A stretch of 64,000 nucleotides of DNA from Nymphaea colorata (Eukaryota > Streptophyta > Magnoliopsida > Nymphaeales > Nymphaeaceae). The stretch covers positions 16,718,854-16,782,853 of the forward strand of contig NC_045147.1 of NCBI RefSeq assembly GCF_008831285.2, given 5' to 3'. The notes under the pieces are model-generated. The model did no database searches. It saw only the letters and a program-made list of their open reading frames with translations, and was not told where the DNA came from. The position numbers were made by a program, and so were the translations under genes. Shown in pieces: positions 13,534-27,100 of the stretch (positions are counted from its first letter, which is position 1; the number at the start of each line of letters is the position of its first letter).

Positions 13534-15079
13534 GGCTGCGACTACCGCATATTAGTAGGTCTTTATCATCTCTTAGTACGTGGCTTTGGAAATGAAGAAT
13601 CTCTTCTTCCCATTAACTTCCTTCTGCTCCAGAGCAGGGAGCCACATCACATGCTGGAATCCTCTGCTTCACCTTCCACTATCGACACCCATGAACGAAA
13701 TCATGCCAACTCTTCCCCCAAATGCACTGACAAGTGGAGTGGTAGCTCCCTCTGCTTGCAATCTCGACCCACGAGGCTCCCCTGCAATGCCGGCGGACCA
13801 ATCTCAACCTCATCTCGGGCGCTGGCGATTGGATGAATCCATCGTCCGAGTTCTTGGCCCCTCTCGATAGTTCTGGGAATTCCGACAAGTCCATCACATT
13901 TCCCCCATTGTCCCTCCCGCCTTTTCTCCAGCCACTGGTCTATGCTGCCGAGATCCACAATCGCTTGCTCTCCTGATAAACCAAAGCAGAGTTTGTCTCC
14001 CCTCCCCCTAACAGTAGGCAGCCGGTCAAAACTCTCCATGTTCATGCTGTACTGAAGAAGACAAAACATACCTTCCGTTGAGACTGAAAGATCAAATGTA
14101 CACATAACAAGAAGCCCAATCTCATAAGATCCCTCAAGAATAGAAGAATGAGGATCAAGAAGATTCTAGCTTCCAGATCAATTACTTAACAATGAAACAA
14201 TGGGTTTCATCCAACAGAGGCCTCAATGTTGGCCCAAATTTGTAGAAACTAGTGCTGTGATTCTGATGATGAATTTTTTGGTGTATCTTTCAAGCTGTTT
14301 CTTGATTTTTTCGAATAGATTCTATTGACTAGAGCTTTATAAATTTCCTTTTGGTAATCAACTTTTTTATAGTTTACTTGTACTATGTGAGGCCCTTCTA
14401 ATATAATCTATAATGGATCGTATATCTTAGTATTTACGAGCTTGGTAATCAAGTGCCACATGAGAGAATCCATTTCACGATACATAAAAACCCTCAACCG
14501 TATTTTTTGTTTTGAATTTCATAATCCTATGTTAAACTTCATTGACAATGTGAATTGAAAGGAAGATGTTGAGTCGCAACAACGCAAGGCCAACCAACTA
14601 CAACCAGGCTGGGCTGGTCCAGTAGTACTGGGCAAGCCACGGCTCAGATGCTTGATACTGCGCCGGCCGGACACGGCATCAACCAATTAAGGGGATTGAG
14701 TTTCGACCAGGCTCGGCCTCTGGTAGTACCTCAACCCGTGATATGTTGAAGAGGCTGCGTCCAGCCCAGCCATTTCCATGAGATGGTTCGCAAACACAGT
14801 CACTGCCTCAATTTAAGATGAGACATGACCCTGACGTCTTCGCCGATGTACCCATGAGACCGTAAATGGAAAATGACGAGTGCTATGTACATGAAAAAAT
14901 GTGAGTGCAACTTGGCGTTTCACATTGCTTTATACTCTTCAACGAATTCTCTACTTGTCCAGAGAGAGTGAAACGTAGAGAAGAACGAATTTGGTACACC
15001 ATTTCGTGTATTTAATAAGCGTACGATGGATGCGAATCCTATTATTAATATGTATATTTGCTTTCATGCCTAAACATTA
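13534..15079. other. Spacer; possible further LINE-derived sequence
   Basis: The minus strand at 14105-13701 keeps an open frame of 134 codons directly upstream of the DUF4283 remnant and could be its N-terminal neighbour. I recognise no domain in it. The rest is AT-rich with a GC-richer patch at 14,570-14,800 and no gene. Confidence 0.3.
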
Positions 15080-15425
15080 TATATGCATGTGTGTGAAATA
15101 ATAAATAAGTATGAAATAATAAGTATGAGATAATGCTTATGAGATAAGAAAAGATTTATGAAATAATGAGATAACAGACAGATGATGTATGAGATAACGC
15201 TAAACATAAATATGAAATAATGTTTATGAGATAACAAAAGATTTATGATATAATGAAATGACGAACGAATGAGATGATGTTAAACATAAGTACTTATGAA
15301 ATATTGTTTATGAGATAATAATAAAATATTTATGAAATGATGAGATAATAGATAAATATATGAGATAACGCTAAACATAAGTATGAGATAATATTTATAA
15401 GATAATGAAATAACGTTAAAAGCCA
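15080..15425. repeat. Degenerate tandem array of ATGAGATAA-type units
   Basis: The words ATGAGATAA, ATGAAATAAT, AAAGATTTATGA and GCTAAACATAAGTATGA recur in the same order several times. The higher-order unit is about 75-85 bp, built on a shorter GAGATAAT/GAAATAAT theme. Copies differ by substitutions and small indels. It looks like a young minisatellite; I see no coding. Confidence 0.7.
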
Positions 15426-15779
15426 GACAAAAAACAAAGATTTTTTTTATTGCTTAAATAAGTATATTAGTCATATCGATATATTACAAACTGGTCTCCA
15501 ATTTTTTTGTTTTACTGTTTTTTTTTTTGTCTCTACAAAAAGTTTCTTTTTTGTATTAATCATGGACATTTTTTTATCATTATTAAAAGGATGCATGAAA
15601 TTTCATACACAAAGACTATGTATATATATAACCAGCTTTAGCTTTAGACTAAAAGGAAGAAAAAGGGGAGAGAAAGACGGCAGAAATAGCACCTGTCCCT
15701 TTATTGTTTTTTCTTTTGAAAAACCTGTTCCAACCAGTCAAAATGGTACTCATGGACGGTTATTGCGATTCACAGCACA

Positions 15780-15782
<3 letters not shown>

Positions 15783-15834
<52 letters not shown>
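15783..15834. repeat. (TA)n microsatellite
   Basis: About 26 uninterrupted TA units, the longest such tract in the window, about 200 bp past the 3' end of the zinc-finger gene. Confidence 0.95.
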
Positions 15835-15835
<1 letters not shown>

Positions 15836-16037
15836 CACCCTCTAAGCAGACAGAGAGAGAGATATTTGAGTTTTAAAGGAAAATGACATGTAGCATCACA
15901 TTAATTGAAAGGGAAAAACCAACCACGATGGTTCTACTGGAAACAAAATTTACAACCTTCCTCTGGCTTCTGCGGGAGGGAGTAAAAGTTTTACGTATAG
16001 GAGACAGCAAGAAGGAAGGAAGCATCAGCAGGGCAGA

Positions 16038-16856
16038 TCATAAACGAAGTGTAAGGTCTAAGTTTGATGGTTTGCCATTTGGAAGCTGCAGACTGTTTAT
16101 GCCAGCATTTATTGGAGTTCCCTGCAACTGAAAAGTAATATCCTTGTCTGTGCTGCTCGGCTCTACCGTGCTTCGATAACTTCCTGGCCAGACAAGTCCT
16201 ATTCCGTCGTCCATGAAAACCGGCAGCCCGACATACTCACCTTCAAATCTTGCACAACCTCTGTTACTAGCCCTGTGAAAACCAGCATTATGCACCAGAG
16301 AGTGCGCTTTGATCCCAAGAGACCGGTGTTCAGATCCATAAGGAAAAAAGGATACCCAGCTTGCATATCTTTCTGAGTACACAGCCAATTCATGAGCACG
16401 TTCTGCCAGTTTTCTCTCCCTCTTATGAGCATTCTGATGGCCACCCAGTGCCTGAGAACTGAAGAACTTGCGATCGCAATAGTTGCAAGAGAAAATCTTC
16501 GACTCAGATACAAGAGGAGAGTCAGCAAGTCCGGCAGCACTGATGTCATTGCTGTTCATGCTTGAGTTTGACACTGAAGCACCTGTATGAACCATCAGAT
16601 CGAGGTTGGTTTCTGCAGAAACATCGGCAGCAGCGATACCATTGTTACAGTTGAGTGACAAGTCAAGAGAAACTGGTTCAGATTTCAATTGGGAGCTGAA
16701 GGTCCGAAGAGTGGGAGAGGAATAAGCATCCTTAAAAGTTTCTGGGGAGGCTGCTCGGATGAACATAGTTGAAACGACGTGATTGCTAACAACTGTCTCC
16801 TCCTCGGTGTAATTTTCAGCTTCAAGCTCTGCTCCAGAACTGTTCTTCATCATCAT
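16038..16856 (-). CDS. Single C2H2 zinc-finger protein with EAR repression motifs (ZFP/KNUCKLES type)
   Basis: An intronless 272-residue nuclear protein. One C2H2 finger spans residues 124-144 (C124, C127, H140, H144) and contains QALGGH at 135-140, the plant-specific helix that reads short AGT-core DNA sites. Two LxLxL EAR motifs are present: LDLSL at 65-69 and LDLTLRL at the extreme C-terminus (266-272). EAR motifs recruit TOPLESS-type corepressors, so this is most likely a transcriptional repressor of the one-finger C2H2 family (Arabidopsis ZFP1-8/KNU group; C1-1i). A Ser-rich linker precedes the finger, and a basic [12 protein letters not shown] segment follows it and may aid nuclear import. 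The start is the first of three consecutive Met codons. The frame is intact. Which subfamily member it is cannot be settled by eye. Confidence 0.92.
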   Translation of the reverse strand: MMMKNSSGAELEAENYTEEETVVSNHVVSTMFIRAASPETFKDAYSSPTLRTFSSQLKSEPVSLDLSLNCNNGIAAADVSAETNLDLMVHTGASVSNSSMNSNDISAAGLADSPLVSESKIFSCNYCDRKFFSSQALGGHQNAHKRERKLAERAHELAVYSERYASWVSFFPYGSEHRSLGIKAHSLVHNAGFHRASNRGCARFEGEYVGLPVFMDDGIGLVWPGSYRSTVEPSSTDKDITFQLQGTPINAGINSLQLPNGKPSNLDLTLRL

Positions 16857-19800
16857 CTTCTCTTATGAGCCAAAAGGAATCAGAGTGCCTTTATTTCACG
16901 GTGCTTCTCTGCGTTTCGAGTGGAGACAACAACCATTCATATTTGCAGTGCAGAAACCATTCAAAGACGAATACTAAGTACTTCTGATTTCAGTACATAG
17001 CTAGCAGAGGAAAGGAAAGCCGCGTGTTCTCTTTCTCATTCAGTACCTAGTACATGGCTTTGGTCTTTGCAACTTGCAAGCCACATCCACTGCACTGTAT
17101 GATGCTTGTCCAATAATGACGAAACTACAGTATCTTTCTGATATGCACAGACTGGTTTTGACTACTTGCTCGTTCAAACCTTCAGAATACCCGCATCGGA
17201 TGCAATAACTGATACTCTGCAACATGTGTTTCAGAGATTCCTTTTCAAAGCAAGCATATGTACTTAATAAAAAGAAGACCATGTACATTAAGTTTTTTGG
17301 TAATTATCTTATTATTCTTAGTAAATATTCAAGTTTCAATACCTAGAAATTCCCCTAACTGGCTAACTATGTTTTTTTTTCTTCGGGGTCGGGTTTTACT
17401 ATTTACTGTTTGTTAACACAATCTTGTGGAGCTTCTGAATAGAGTGTCTAGTTTCGGGAAAATGTCTGCGCTTGATTTCTTGAGAAAATAAATGTTGAAG
17501 AGGCACGTAGTCATTGCATCTATAACATCATTTTCTTTCTCATTCATACTCTGATGTCTACCGCGTGTCTCATAGTTTGTCCTTACATAATAGGTTTCTC
17601 CTGTCCACATGAATGTGCGTGACACATGGTGTTATTTCTGAACAGTCGGATGTTTTCTTGCTTTAACATGAATTGCAAAGGGAAACCTGAGAAAAAAAAA
17701 ATCCAGAGCTACCACAGCATGTCACACAAAACGAGTCTTATTTGAAAACAATGTGTATAATACACAAAAAATAAGTCATACATATAAAACGTGAAAAAAA
17801 CAAGTTTTTTTTTACATGAAAAAAATGCATATTATGCGTGTTCTTTCATGTTTTTAAAATTTTTTAATATCTTTTTATTTTTTTATAATTTTTAAGATCT
17901 ATTAAATGTTTTATTTTTTTTAAAACTTTGCCGATATTTTCTCGAAATATTATCAAAATATAAAACTTTGTCGTATTATACCTAAAAAATTTTTCAATCT
18001 ATAATACCCGTACATGATATATGTGACAATGTTCACGAAACAAAACGGCATAACTTACTAAATCTGGAACTAAGACACGATTTTTGTACCAACGATTTCA
18101 TCTAGCAAGCATAACCCGCAGACCATTTTAAGCTGTTTTATAAAGACAATTCTATCTCCATGAGATATTTGCAGTTGTCAGTGAAACCTATATGGACAAA
18201 TGAACTACAGCTTGATTCCCGCAGGATGGACGTAAAGATGCAGCACATGCAAACTAGTCCCCTCCAAAAGAAAGCTGCAGACATTTTGCTTAGTGTGATA
18301 AGTGAATTTGATTGCAAATAATGAAAGTCTTGGTAAGAGAAGTTTTTGGTACATATATGCCAAACTAAAATTTTCATTACGAAATCACATATTCGGACTA
18401 AAAAATATGCTGAAAATTTTGAAAATCTTGAGCATTTTTTAATACTCGTGCTTCATACTACTAAGCACCCTGTTTTTTTTTAGCCTTTTAAAATGATCAA
18501 TAAAAGTGGCTACGAGGTGAATCTGGATGCGCCACACTAGGCACTCAGATCAATTATAGACTGAGCCGTCACATTTTTCGTTTTTGACGCAACGAAGAGA
18601 AACTTCACGGTTGCTGAGAAATATACAGGAGATAACTTTTACAGAGCATATTCCTGTCCTTGTCGGTCTGCGAAATGCATGGGCTTCATGCTTATTATTT
18701 TTCACAATCAAAATACTTCTAAAAAGAATTGAAGCCACCTTTTACCTCATGTCCTAACCATAATATCAACAAAACCAATAAGAAAGCTTAAACTTTTATC
18801 TTCATGATATTACAATTTTATTTCACACATACAGAAGAATAGTGTTACCTCTGTCCTTCACATTCCACTTTGCTCCCAACACAACTAGTCTAACACAACT
18901 AGGAATTTAGCAGAAGATGAACGTTCAGGATCGATATTGAAATAAAATTAACAGCCAAAAGTACCAATAATAAGACCACAGCGCTATTTGGCACAGCATT
19001 ATCTACAAATAAGGCAGACAGCAGTATAAAATGATAAATTACCATATTTGCTCGCATAAAAGAACGAGGGAATTTCATGAAAATGCATAAACACGTAAAC
19101 AAGCATTTGCCATTCTAGATGTACCTGGACTAATATTTTTTGTGCACACGTTCATGTTTTTCTAAGAAACATGCGTTCAATCATTCACTTCTGATGCATA
19201 AACACTTAAACAGCATTTTCAAGACCTTAAAAAAAGTCACGAAGCCTTGATTGAAATTAGCTGACATGACAATTGCATGTGTGGTGGGAGTAAGCAAATT
19301 AAGGCTTGCACTTATGAAGAGATAATCTTCTGCAACGGTCAAGACAATAAGGTTAATCCTTCAAGAGACCTGGCAACTCCTCCATTAAGGTCATGGATCT
19401 TGGCATGATTATGGATGTCCCGATTCTGTCACATGGTATGCTACATATTTAGAAAAAGCTATATTTAAATATTTTTCAGCATCAACTTATGGTTATTTGC
19501 ACCAAGGCTAACGAGGAAATAGCCTCATAGCCTAGGATACTATGCACACTCGCACCCACACATAATGAAATACACATAGGAACACATTTCCGTTGTAAGG
19601 TAAGTACCTTCTTTAGTCACATGTGATGAGAAACAGGTTTGTCACTTGATAGGAAATGTACTTGCAGCACTCAAAAACAGCACAATTAGTATATGAAGCA
19701 TGCATGGAAGTTAATATATTCATTCTTCCCTATGCCTTTCAGCCAATAAGAAAAAAGAACCACAAACATACTCTCTCACTCTCTCATGCATGCACGTGGT

Positions 19801-22800
19801 TGTGCACTTGCTCCCAAATACTGTGTTTGCATCTCCATGTTTTGTGAAAGCAGAAGAAAAGAACCTCTTGGTGCACTTGCCTTGTGGCAAGCATACAACT
19901 CACGTCAGGAGAGTCTAAGTTTCACAAAAACAATGCTGCGTCTAGTCAATCAAAACTTGCAGGCAGAAAGTCAAAATTTCACCTAAAAACAGGTGCTGAC
20001 AAACGGTGCTTATGATTCCTTCTGTAGCACCAGTACCTAAATACTCATGCACCTTGTGCAGACAGACCTTTTATATGGCCTGACATGGAGGACCTAAAAG
20101 ACAACCATGCATTACCAACGTGACAAAAACTGCTTATGGTAGCATGTACGCTAAAACAACGTGATGATTGCTTGCTCAAACTACACGATGTTTACTCGGT
20201 TAGAAACCTATAAGACCTTTCTGTATCACGTAATGACTAATCAAGCAATGCGGTCCACTCCATTATCATTTATCATAAGCACATCTAAGGCTCAACTTCA
20301 CGCAATTGGTGTTGACACTTATCAACCATCTTCACACTATTCTACCTCCACTATCATGCTCCATATGAGTGATGTCTTTCTTCATCCATTCAGGAAATTG
20401 TCATACATTGATACTGCAACTGAAACAATCATATTGCTCATATACCCATGCATGTTACATCCATTCTTGTGACCAGATTTATAAGGATGTAATTTGTAAA
20501 TTTACAAAATTATACCAGTTAAGAGTTTCATCCATGCATGTAAATTTTACAACCAACAATTTTTTTTTACTTCTGCTGATGCATGTGAAATGTTAGCACA
20601 CCAATAAGTGTTTTGAGCGCAAGGTTGCCTGACATATGAACACACCTATCATAATGATGTGATGTATAAAGATAATCTGGCTAGCTGGGTTCTAGCTTGC
20701 AAGTCCAGATGGACAAGAACCAATGTAGTAGCCATATCCCTCACAAAAAGAAGCACCTAGAATACTGAAGTCAGAATAGTAAGGAAGGAATGCTTTGTGA
20801 ATCTCTTTATGAAGGTGAATTTTCATTGGTTAATGCCCTGTAGTTCTTCACTTCCATGATTCATCTATACAAAAACAACCTTCATAGGGAGGTCGTGTCC
20901 CAAGTGAAAATTTGAACGGGGATGGCCAAAACCATCATGCGGAGGCTTCAACTTTCCTCACTTCACTGAAGAGCAAGAACACTTCACACTTGTCTAAGCA
21001 CTAATAATTGCGGAAAGCTTCTACTAATGCTTTCGCCAACTTTGAATGACAAATTTGTCATATAAATTGATAAATCATGGAAAAAGTAACTGGGAAGGTA
21101 ACTAAAATGTTGCCTATTTTCTCTAAGTCGGAAAATCAAACTATAAGCTCTTGAATAGACATAATGTTTGCTGCAGACTCACTACTTTGTGAGAACTTTG
21201 ATCTGGACTTAGTCTCAGCCAAGTTGAATGAGAAACTGACAGACCTTCTGCATCTTTTCACTCTCATGGGCTTCATCTGCTATTTCAGGAACTTTCTGTT
21301 CACCAGTTCACATTAAGTCACTGAACATTGTGACATTTTACCTCAAATCAGCTTCTAAGAATATCCATGTTACTTTCTTCTAGCAACCTCATGATTCAAG
21401 AAACAAGGAATTAAAAAAATGCAAGAAAAAAGGTCTCATTGTGAGGCTGCTATGTGAAATGAACAACAGAAACAAGCATGCCATGAGACTGTCTAGTGCG
21501 AACAAGTAAAATGAATGCCATGGGACTGTCTAGCATGCCTCTCAACATCCTCTAAGGTCAAACAAAATGTGCTTAAGCATTTGAGAGAAGCAAATCTGGA
21601 TCAAGGATGTGTGCCATTATATATTCCATCCAAAGGTTTTGTTTGTAGATTGTACCTCACATATGCCATTTGTGGCTACATACCATTCAGTATCAGAAAC
21701 CAATATGATTGATGGAAAAAAGTATTAGAATATGATTCACAGGGTTTCGACAACTCAGGAGGATGTATCTTCTGAAGGCACAGGTGAGGGACAGCTTCCA
21801 TTTTGATAAGATTATTAGTTTTTTCAACTACAAAAGAATGCTTGTTAAAAGCCACTCCTAGAGAGAGGGGCAAAAGCATCACAACTGAACCTGAAGAATA
21901 AAACTGTCAGAACTGTCAGAATGGCATTCTAGAGAACATCAATCATGGCCTGACTACAGAATCATCTCAAGCGTGTGTGATCACTTTTGAATACCACAGC
22001 ACAACTAAAGCAAACAAAAAGTTCAAATGAAGGTGATAACTTTGAAATCAAAGCAATCTGCAAGAAGAAGAGGACATGCTCCTAGGTGGTTTTCTAGTGA
22101 CAAAACTATGTACAACCAAAGATCCTGCTGAATAAACACCATGAAGAATCATATCAATTATCAACGGCTTCTCTTAGTTTAGCACAGTTGCATTAGTACA
22201 AAAACAATCAATTAATTAACGCATTCATCTGGAAGCAATACACTATTATCAAATGCTATGACAATTAAAAAATAATAGAATATCAACTGAAGTTCCTTGA
22301 GAAGTCATGGTAATATGGTAAGGTTTGTGATTAGACAAAACAAGAACTTGATCACCAAAGGATCACCTTAAAGGTACCTGCTTCTTACCCACCACAAAAT
22401 AGTTCACAACCATTTTGTTTAAAAGCATATGTCTCACTAATTCTTCAATGGATGGAAAACACAACCACCAAAAAGGACTTGCTTGCGGAAGACAAAATCT
22501 TAGAACGTAATATGAATAACCCAGTCATCTCATGGCATGCAACAGAGTAAGTCAATAGCTACCCAAACAATTGAATTTCAACGTGTGACCTTAGCTCAGG
22601 AGAAACTTTGCAGGGCCTAGGAATAAATGCTAAATCACATGCAAGACACGATACATGCATAAAAAAAAACAAGAATTAGGAGTCCAGCACGGTCTAAACA
22701 GATGAAACAATACTAAATGTACAAACTGAACTATGACTGCCTCTCCATCAAACCACACAGGAGATCTCACTGCACTACAATAACTTCAACTCATGCGAAC

Positions 22801-23196
22801 CCAATAGATAGAGCCAAGAATGACAACTGGAACCTCAGAAGATAAACAACGAAAACATAAAAGAAGGCACCAAAACAATTATTCATCGGAGGAATCAATT
22901 TGACAAGGCCAATCTCCGGGGACTCACAAACAAATGTGTCGTTTACAGGAAAGGACTGAAGCCTGTAATCTAATAAGGACAACAGTTACTATATTTGCAT
23001 CAACCAGCAGTTGCTAGGAGTATCCGAAAGAGTAATAAAAACTCTTAAAAGATTGCCAGCAACAACAAAAGGCCAATTTTCAAGAAAAAGAATATGTCGA
23101 ATTTCACATACTCAGACCTAGTAGCAACCCACATCGGTCATCTAATCAGCAGCAGCAATTCCCCTGCCTCCCACTTATCTTTTGAATTCTGTGGTG
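16857..23196. other. AT-rich intergenic spacer, no gene identified
   Basis: Only short frames without recognisable domains or splice structure. The first 150 bases form the promoter side of the zinc-finger gene. A dispersed AT-rich repeat lies at 17,751-17,990. Small local duplications occur, such as a GACTGTCTAG-containing pair near 21,488-21,530. Non-coding transcripts cannot be excluded. Confidence 0.6.
17751..17990. repeat. Dispersed AT-rich repeat, copy 1
   Basis: Shares an order of words with 39,809-40,050: a TATAATAC start, ATAAGT..ATATAAAACG, AAAAAATGC(A/G)CATTAT, TTTTTTATAATTTT, ATTAAAT, GATATTTTCTCGA/GAGATTTTCTCGA and a TATTATAC end. The short inverted ends (GTATAATAC / GTATTATAC) suggest a MITE-like origin. 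No coding. Confidence 0.5.
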
Positions 23197-23312
23197 AGAG
23201 AGAGAGAGAGAGAGTCTCAAGTCGGTCTTTTGGGCAGTATTAATGGTGATAACAATCATATGTCTGGGGAAGCGATCGATGGTTAGTTGCGACAAGCGGA
23301 AGCCCAAAGCTA

Positions 23313-23359
<47 letters not shown>
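23197..23359. repeat. (GA)n microsatellites
   Basis: Two GA tracts, a short one at about 23,197-23,213 and a long one of more than 20 units at about 23,315-23,359, separated by roughly 100 bp. Confidence 0.9.
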
Positions 23360-23360
<1 letters not shown>

Positions 23361-26325
23361 GGTCAGATAAAAGGAAAGGGAACAGCTACAGAAACATAAC
23401 TAAAGCAAAAGGAAGAAAAAGTGGGAGGCGGGAATGGGACTACCAAAATTTCGCCTCACCACTTTTCAAAGTGGTCCCGCTTCTTCTTGATGCCACAGTG
23501 CCCCTGCTTCGTAGATTTGGCCTGCAGTGTAGACGACATCCCCCAACAATCCACATGCCCATCTTCTCTCTGACATGCATGCTTGCCTTCGATGCAGCGG
23601 ACCGCTTTGCCATGTCCTCCTTTTTTTGTTTTCTTTCTTTTCTTCTGCTGGCATCTCTCAACGTCATCCCTGAAAAGGGCCATCAGCACTCAGCAGAGCC
23701 ATGCCACCAAATGACCCACCTGCCACCATCTTCTGTCAACACATGCATGATCGGTTCTCACCTGAGAAGAAACCCGCATAGCTTGACGACCTTCCTTGAA
23801 CATACCAACTTGCTTTTTCCCCTTCTGTATCAGAAGCTTTGCCTCTTATCTTCGCCTTTCCAAGCACATCTCCAGTCTCTAATAATAAACCATGTGCATA
23901 GCATAACCGGCTGACAGAAATGCTCAAGCAAACTACATACGTATGCGTCCGAAAATAGAAAAAAACGTTATTAATATCATTTTGAAATAAGATTCGCAGG
24001 AAGCTGCGAGACCAAACGCATAAAATCTGGAAGATGACATGATTTTTTGGATCGATAGTTCATACACACAAAGCGTAATTAGGAGTAAGTTTGTGTTGTC
24101 TGCCATTCATTGTGGGAATTTCATATTTGGACGGTTTGCCTGACAATGATGAAGAGAAGCTTTTCGAACAGCCGCTTCTTCTCTAGATTGCATACCGTTG
24201 CATTATCAGAATAGGTAAGACTAAGTCCATTACGTCCTTTATGACATCAGTCATTTGCAGCTGCAAAGAAATCGAGGGGAACAAACGAAAGCCAGCTTCA
24301 TCGCCAGAGAACGGAGATAAGAATCAAGAGCAGAGAGACTGGTGCTCCGAAAGACGATTCCGACGCTTTTTGCGTCAATATCCCTCTCTTATTCATAGGC
24401 ACAGACACAAACGGCTGCCTAAGGATTAGACAAATTGGGAATGTGTTCTTCGATATTATCATACATGCACACATAAAATTGCACGAGAAAGCAAAGTATA
24501 TTTACAGAGTAACTTGTCCATTTTATAGGGGTAATAAATGTTCACTTTAAAAAATGACTTGTGAGAAATTAATTTATATAATTCTTTTGAATCAGCTGAC
24601 AGAATAAACTTATGTAAACCGTTAAAGTTTATAACTCTGAGAAATTTAAATGTTCTTTTGACCATCTACAAAAAGTAGGTGCGTTTCAAATTGTAACCCA
24701 AATCTTTAGGTATGTTTTTGAGAATTAAATTACCCTCTTAGTTACTTTTAACTTTTAAGACACTACAGACTGTGCTTCCAAGGTAACTACGTGCTTCTCT
24801 TCCACTTTCGTTAATTATTCTCAGGAGATGGGTATGTCGAAATCACATTATTGAGGTAAGATTGTATAATTTTATATGTTTATTTATGCTTATGCATTTG
24901 GCCTAATCTTCTGCTTCATACACTGCAAAATTCGGAGAAACTTGTATTGTCTAGAGATTTTTATTTTTAACAAGGCCGATAAGCTTAACATGCTAGGAAG
25001 ATATGCCTCTTATCTAGGGAGGGAGCCTTGCATTTCATGCACTAATGCAGTAGCATTTGAAACTTTAAATCAGTGCAAGGGACTTCGAAGTCACAGCTAG
25101 AGTCCTTCAGATTGCTTATGAGACCATGTTTACAAGGTAAGAGTGCGTACCATGCAGTGGGGTTTCTTTGTTCGCTATTACAATTTCACACGGCACTCTA
25201 AGACATCTTGCCATGAGACGGGGTGTCGCAGCTGCAGCCCTTCCAGATCTTGTACTCTAGTTGAACTCAGATGTGGAGCTACTTTCTGAATTTCCTAACA
25301 AGATGGGCTGCCTTAAAGGGTGTAGAATAACTGCTTGGACTTGGGGCTGATAAGAGCTCAGTTATCAGATTGATTCTTGTGGATGTTATTCTTCTAAACT
25401 GCAATCTAAACTGCAAATGGTGGATGCACAATACTCTAGTAAATGGGGATCCTACTTGAATGAAATGAAAAATGAAAGGGGCTTTGACCTCTTTGGAGTA
25501 TCTCCCCTAACGAGATGGGCTACAAATAGAAGACCCCCAAATTGGCACACATCAACTGGTATGTACATAGATGAGCCGAAGATGTTCGTTCAACCTGTCA
25601 TTGCGGCAATGAAGGAAGAAGCCCCATTAATGAGGCATACTAACTTGTCCAAAGTTGAACTATGTAGTGCGTGCATTTATCACAACCAGATTGTATGAAT
25701 ACCATAACGATTGCACGAATACTATAACGATTCTCGCGAGAATGAAACCAAATAATGGACTAAGGAACTTGTTTGTGACCACATTTCGGGCTTTTAGGAG
25801 CCGGTCAGCACAAGCACGAGCTCCATTCGACATAGTTGACGACTTCATCTACGCCAGAGGGAGGAAGTAAGAGAAACCAGAATAGAATACCTTGATCATC
25901 CTAGGAGTTATGTGTAATCCCTATTGAGGCATGAGAATTTAAAACAGAGTAATGAATATTTTTATCCACAACAGTTGCCACCCATGATGCAGAACTGCTA
26001 GTACAAGTTCCAATAAAAAGGAGCATGCTCTATTGAAATTAATTGTTTAAATATTTTTTTACAATCTAACCAGTAATTTGATGGGAAATGTATATTAAAT
26101 TAATCATTTTCTTACTCAAATGATGTTTTTTTAGTTGTCAAAAAATGTACTGCTCTTATAACAACAAACTTTTTGTAATATAAACAACAATTTTTTTTCA
26201 CACAAATGACTTGAACTAAAGCATAGTTTATATTAAATTATTGTTTATAAACCCTTCATAAAGTTTACATTTTATTTAAAACATTTTTAACACGAATTTT
26301 AAGAGGACTGGTTTTTATCTCTTAA

Positions 26326-26374
<49 letters not shown>

Positions 26375-26710
26375 AGAGAGAGAGAGAGAGAGAGAGTACT
26401 TAGGTAAGAGATACAAACCAAACTTATTAAAATCAATTGTTAAAGTGCTTTTTTTACGATCTAACCATATAAATGTGATTTTAAGAGTGATCTGATGAAA
26501 AATATGTAGTAAAATAATAATTTTTAATAACAATAAGTGAACAGCTCTTATGCACCAAATTTTGGTACTACAAAAATCTAACATTTTACAAAAATAACTT
26601 GAATTGAAACATGATTTATGTATTAAGGTAATATTTATAAACACATTAGGATGTTCAGAGCTGGTTTAACAACATCAGGAATAGTTGTCATCTCTTACAT
26701 AAATGGTCTA

Positions 26711-26774
<64 letters not shown>

Positions 26775-27100
26775 CCAACAGGAGGGCCTCCAAGCCTCAG
26801 ACATACACGTACCATGAGCCAGGGTCTGCAGGAAAAGTCATAAAGCAGATAGTTCCAACAGCCACAGTTCCAACATAAAACCACCAAAAGTCGGAACAAA
26901 AATGTTTTAAATCTTTATTAAACGAAATTTCATGGTTACAATTTCAATTTTGACCCTACCTATGATATCGAGATCCAACAATCCTCACACACCTTGAAAA
27001 AAGATCAGTGACAGAGGGAGACCCGAGCATTAGTAAATACAAAACTAAAACCACATTCGGTTGCTTGGTTCGTTCCGGTCGTGTTAAAAACTTTCTGAAA
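23360..27100. other. Intergenic spacer 3' of the GBF gene
   Basis: There is an open frame of 223 codons at 23,243-23,914 (plus), but its first third is microsatellite (RE repeats) and the rest matches no domain I know, so I do not call it a gene. Frames near 25,417-25,870 also look unrelated to known proteins. The last few hundred bases before 27,101 should contain the GBF 3' untranslated region. Confidence 0.5.
26040..26660. repeat. Local tandem duplication with compound microsatellite
   Basis: Two AT-rich segments, about 26,040-26,310 and 26,425-26,645, share the same order: AATTGTT(T)AAA, TTTTTTACRATCTAACCA, a CTCTTATAMCAC-like stretch, ACTTGAA.TAAARCAT.RTTTAT and TTTATAAAC. Between them lies (CA)n(TA)n(GA)n at 26,326-26,397. 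A second compound tract, (TA)n(TG)n(AG)n at about 26,710-26,774, follows the second copy. Confidence 0.6.

Noticed and set aside
23243-23914. 223-codon open frame
   Set aside because: Starts in a (GA)n tract giving RE repeats; the remainder has no recognisable domain or splice context.
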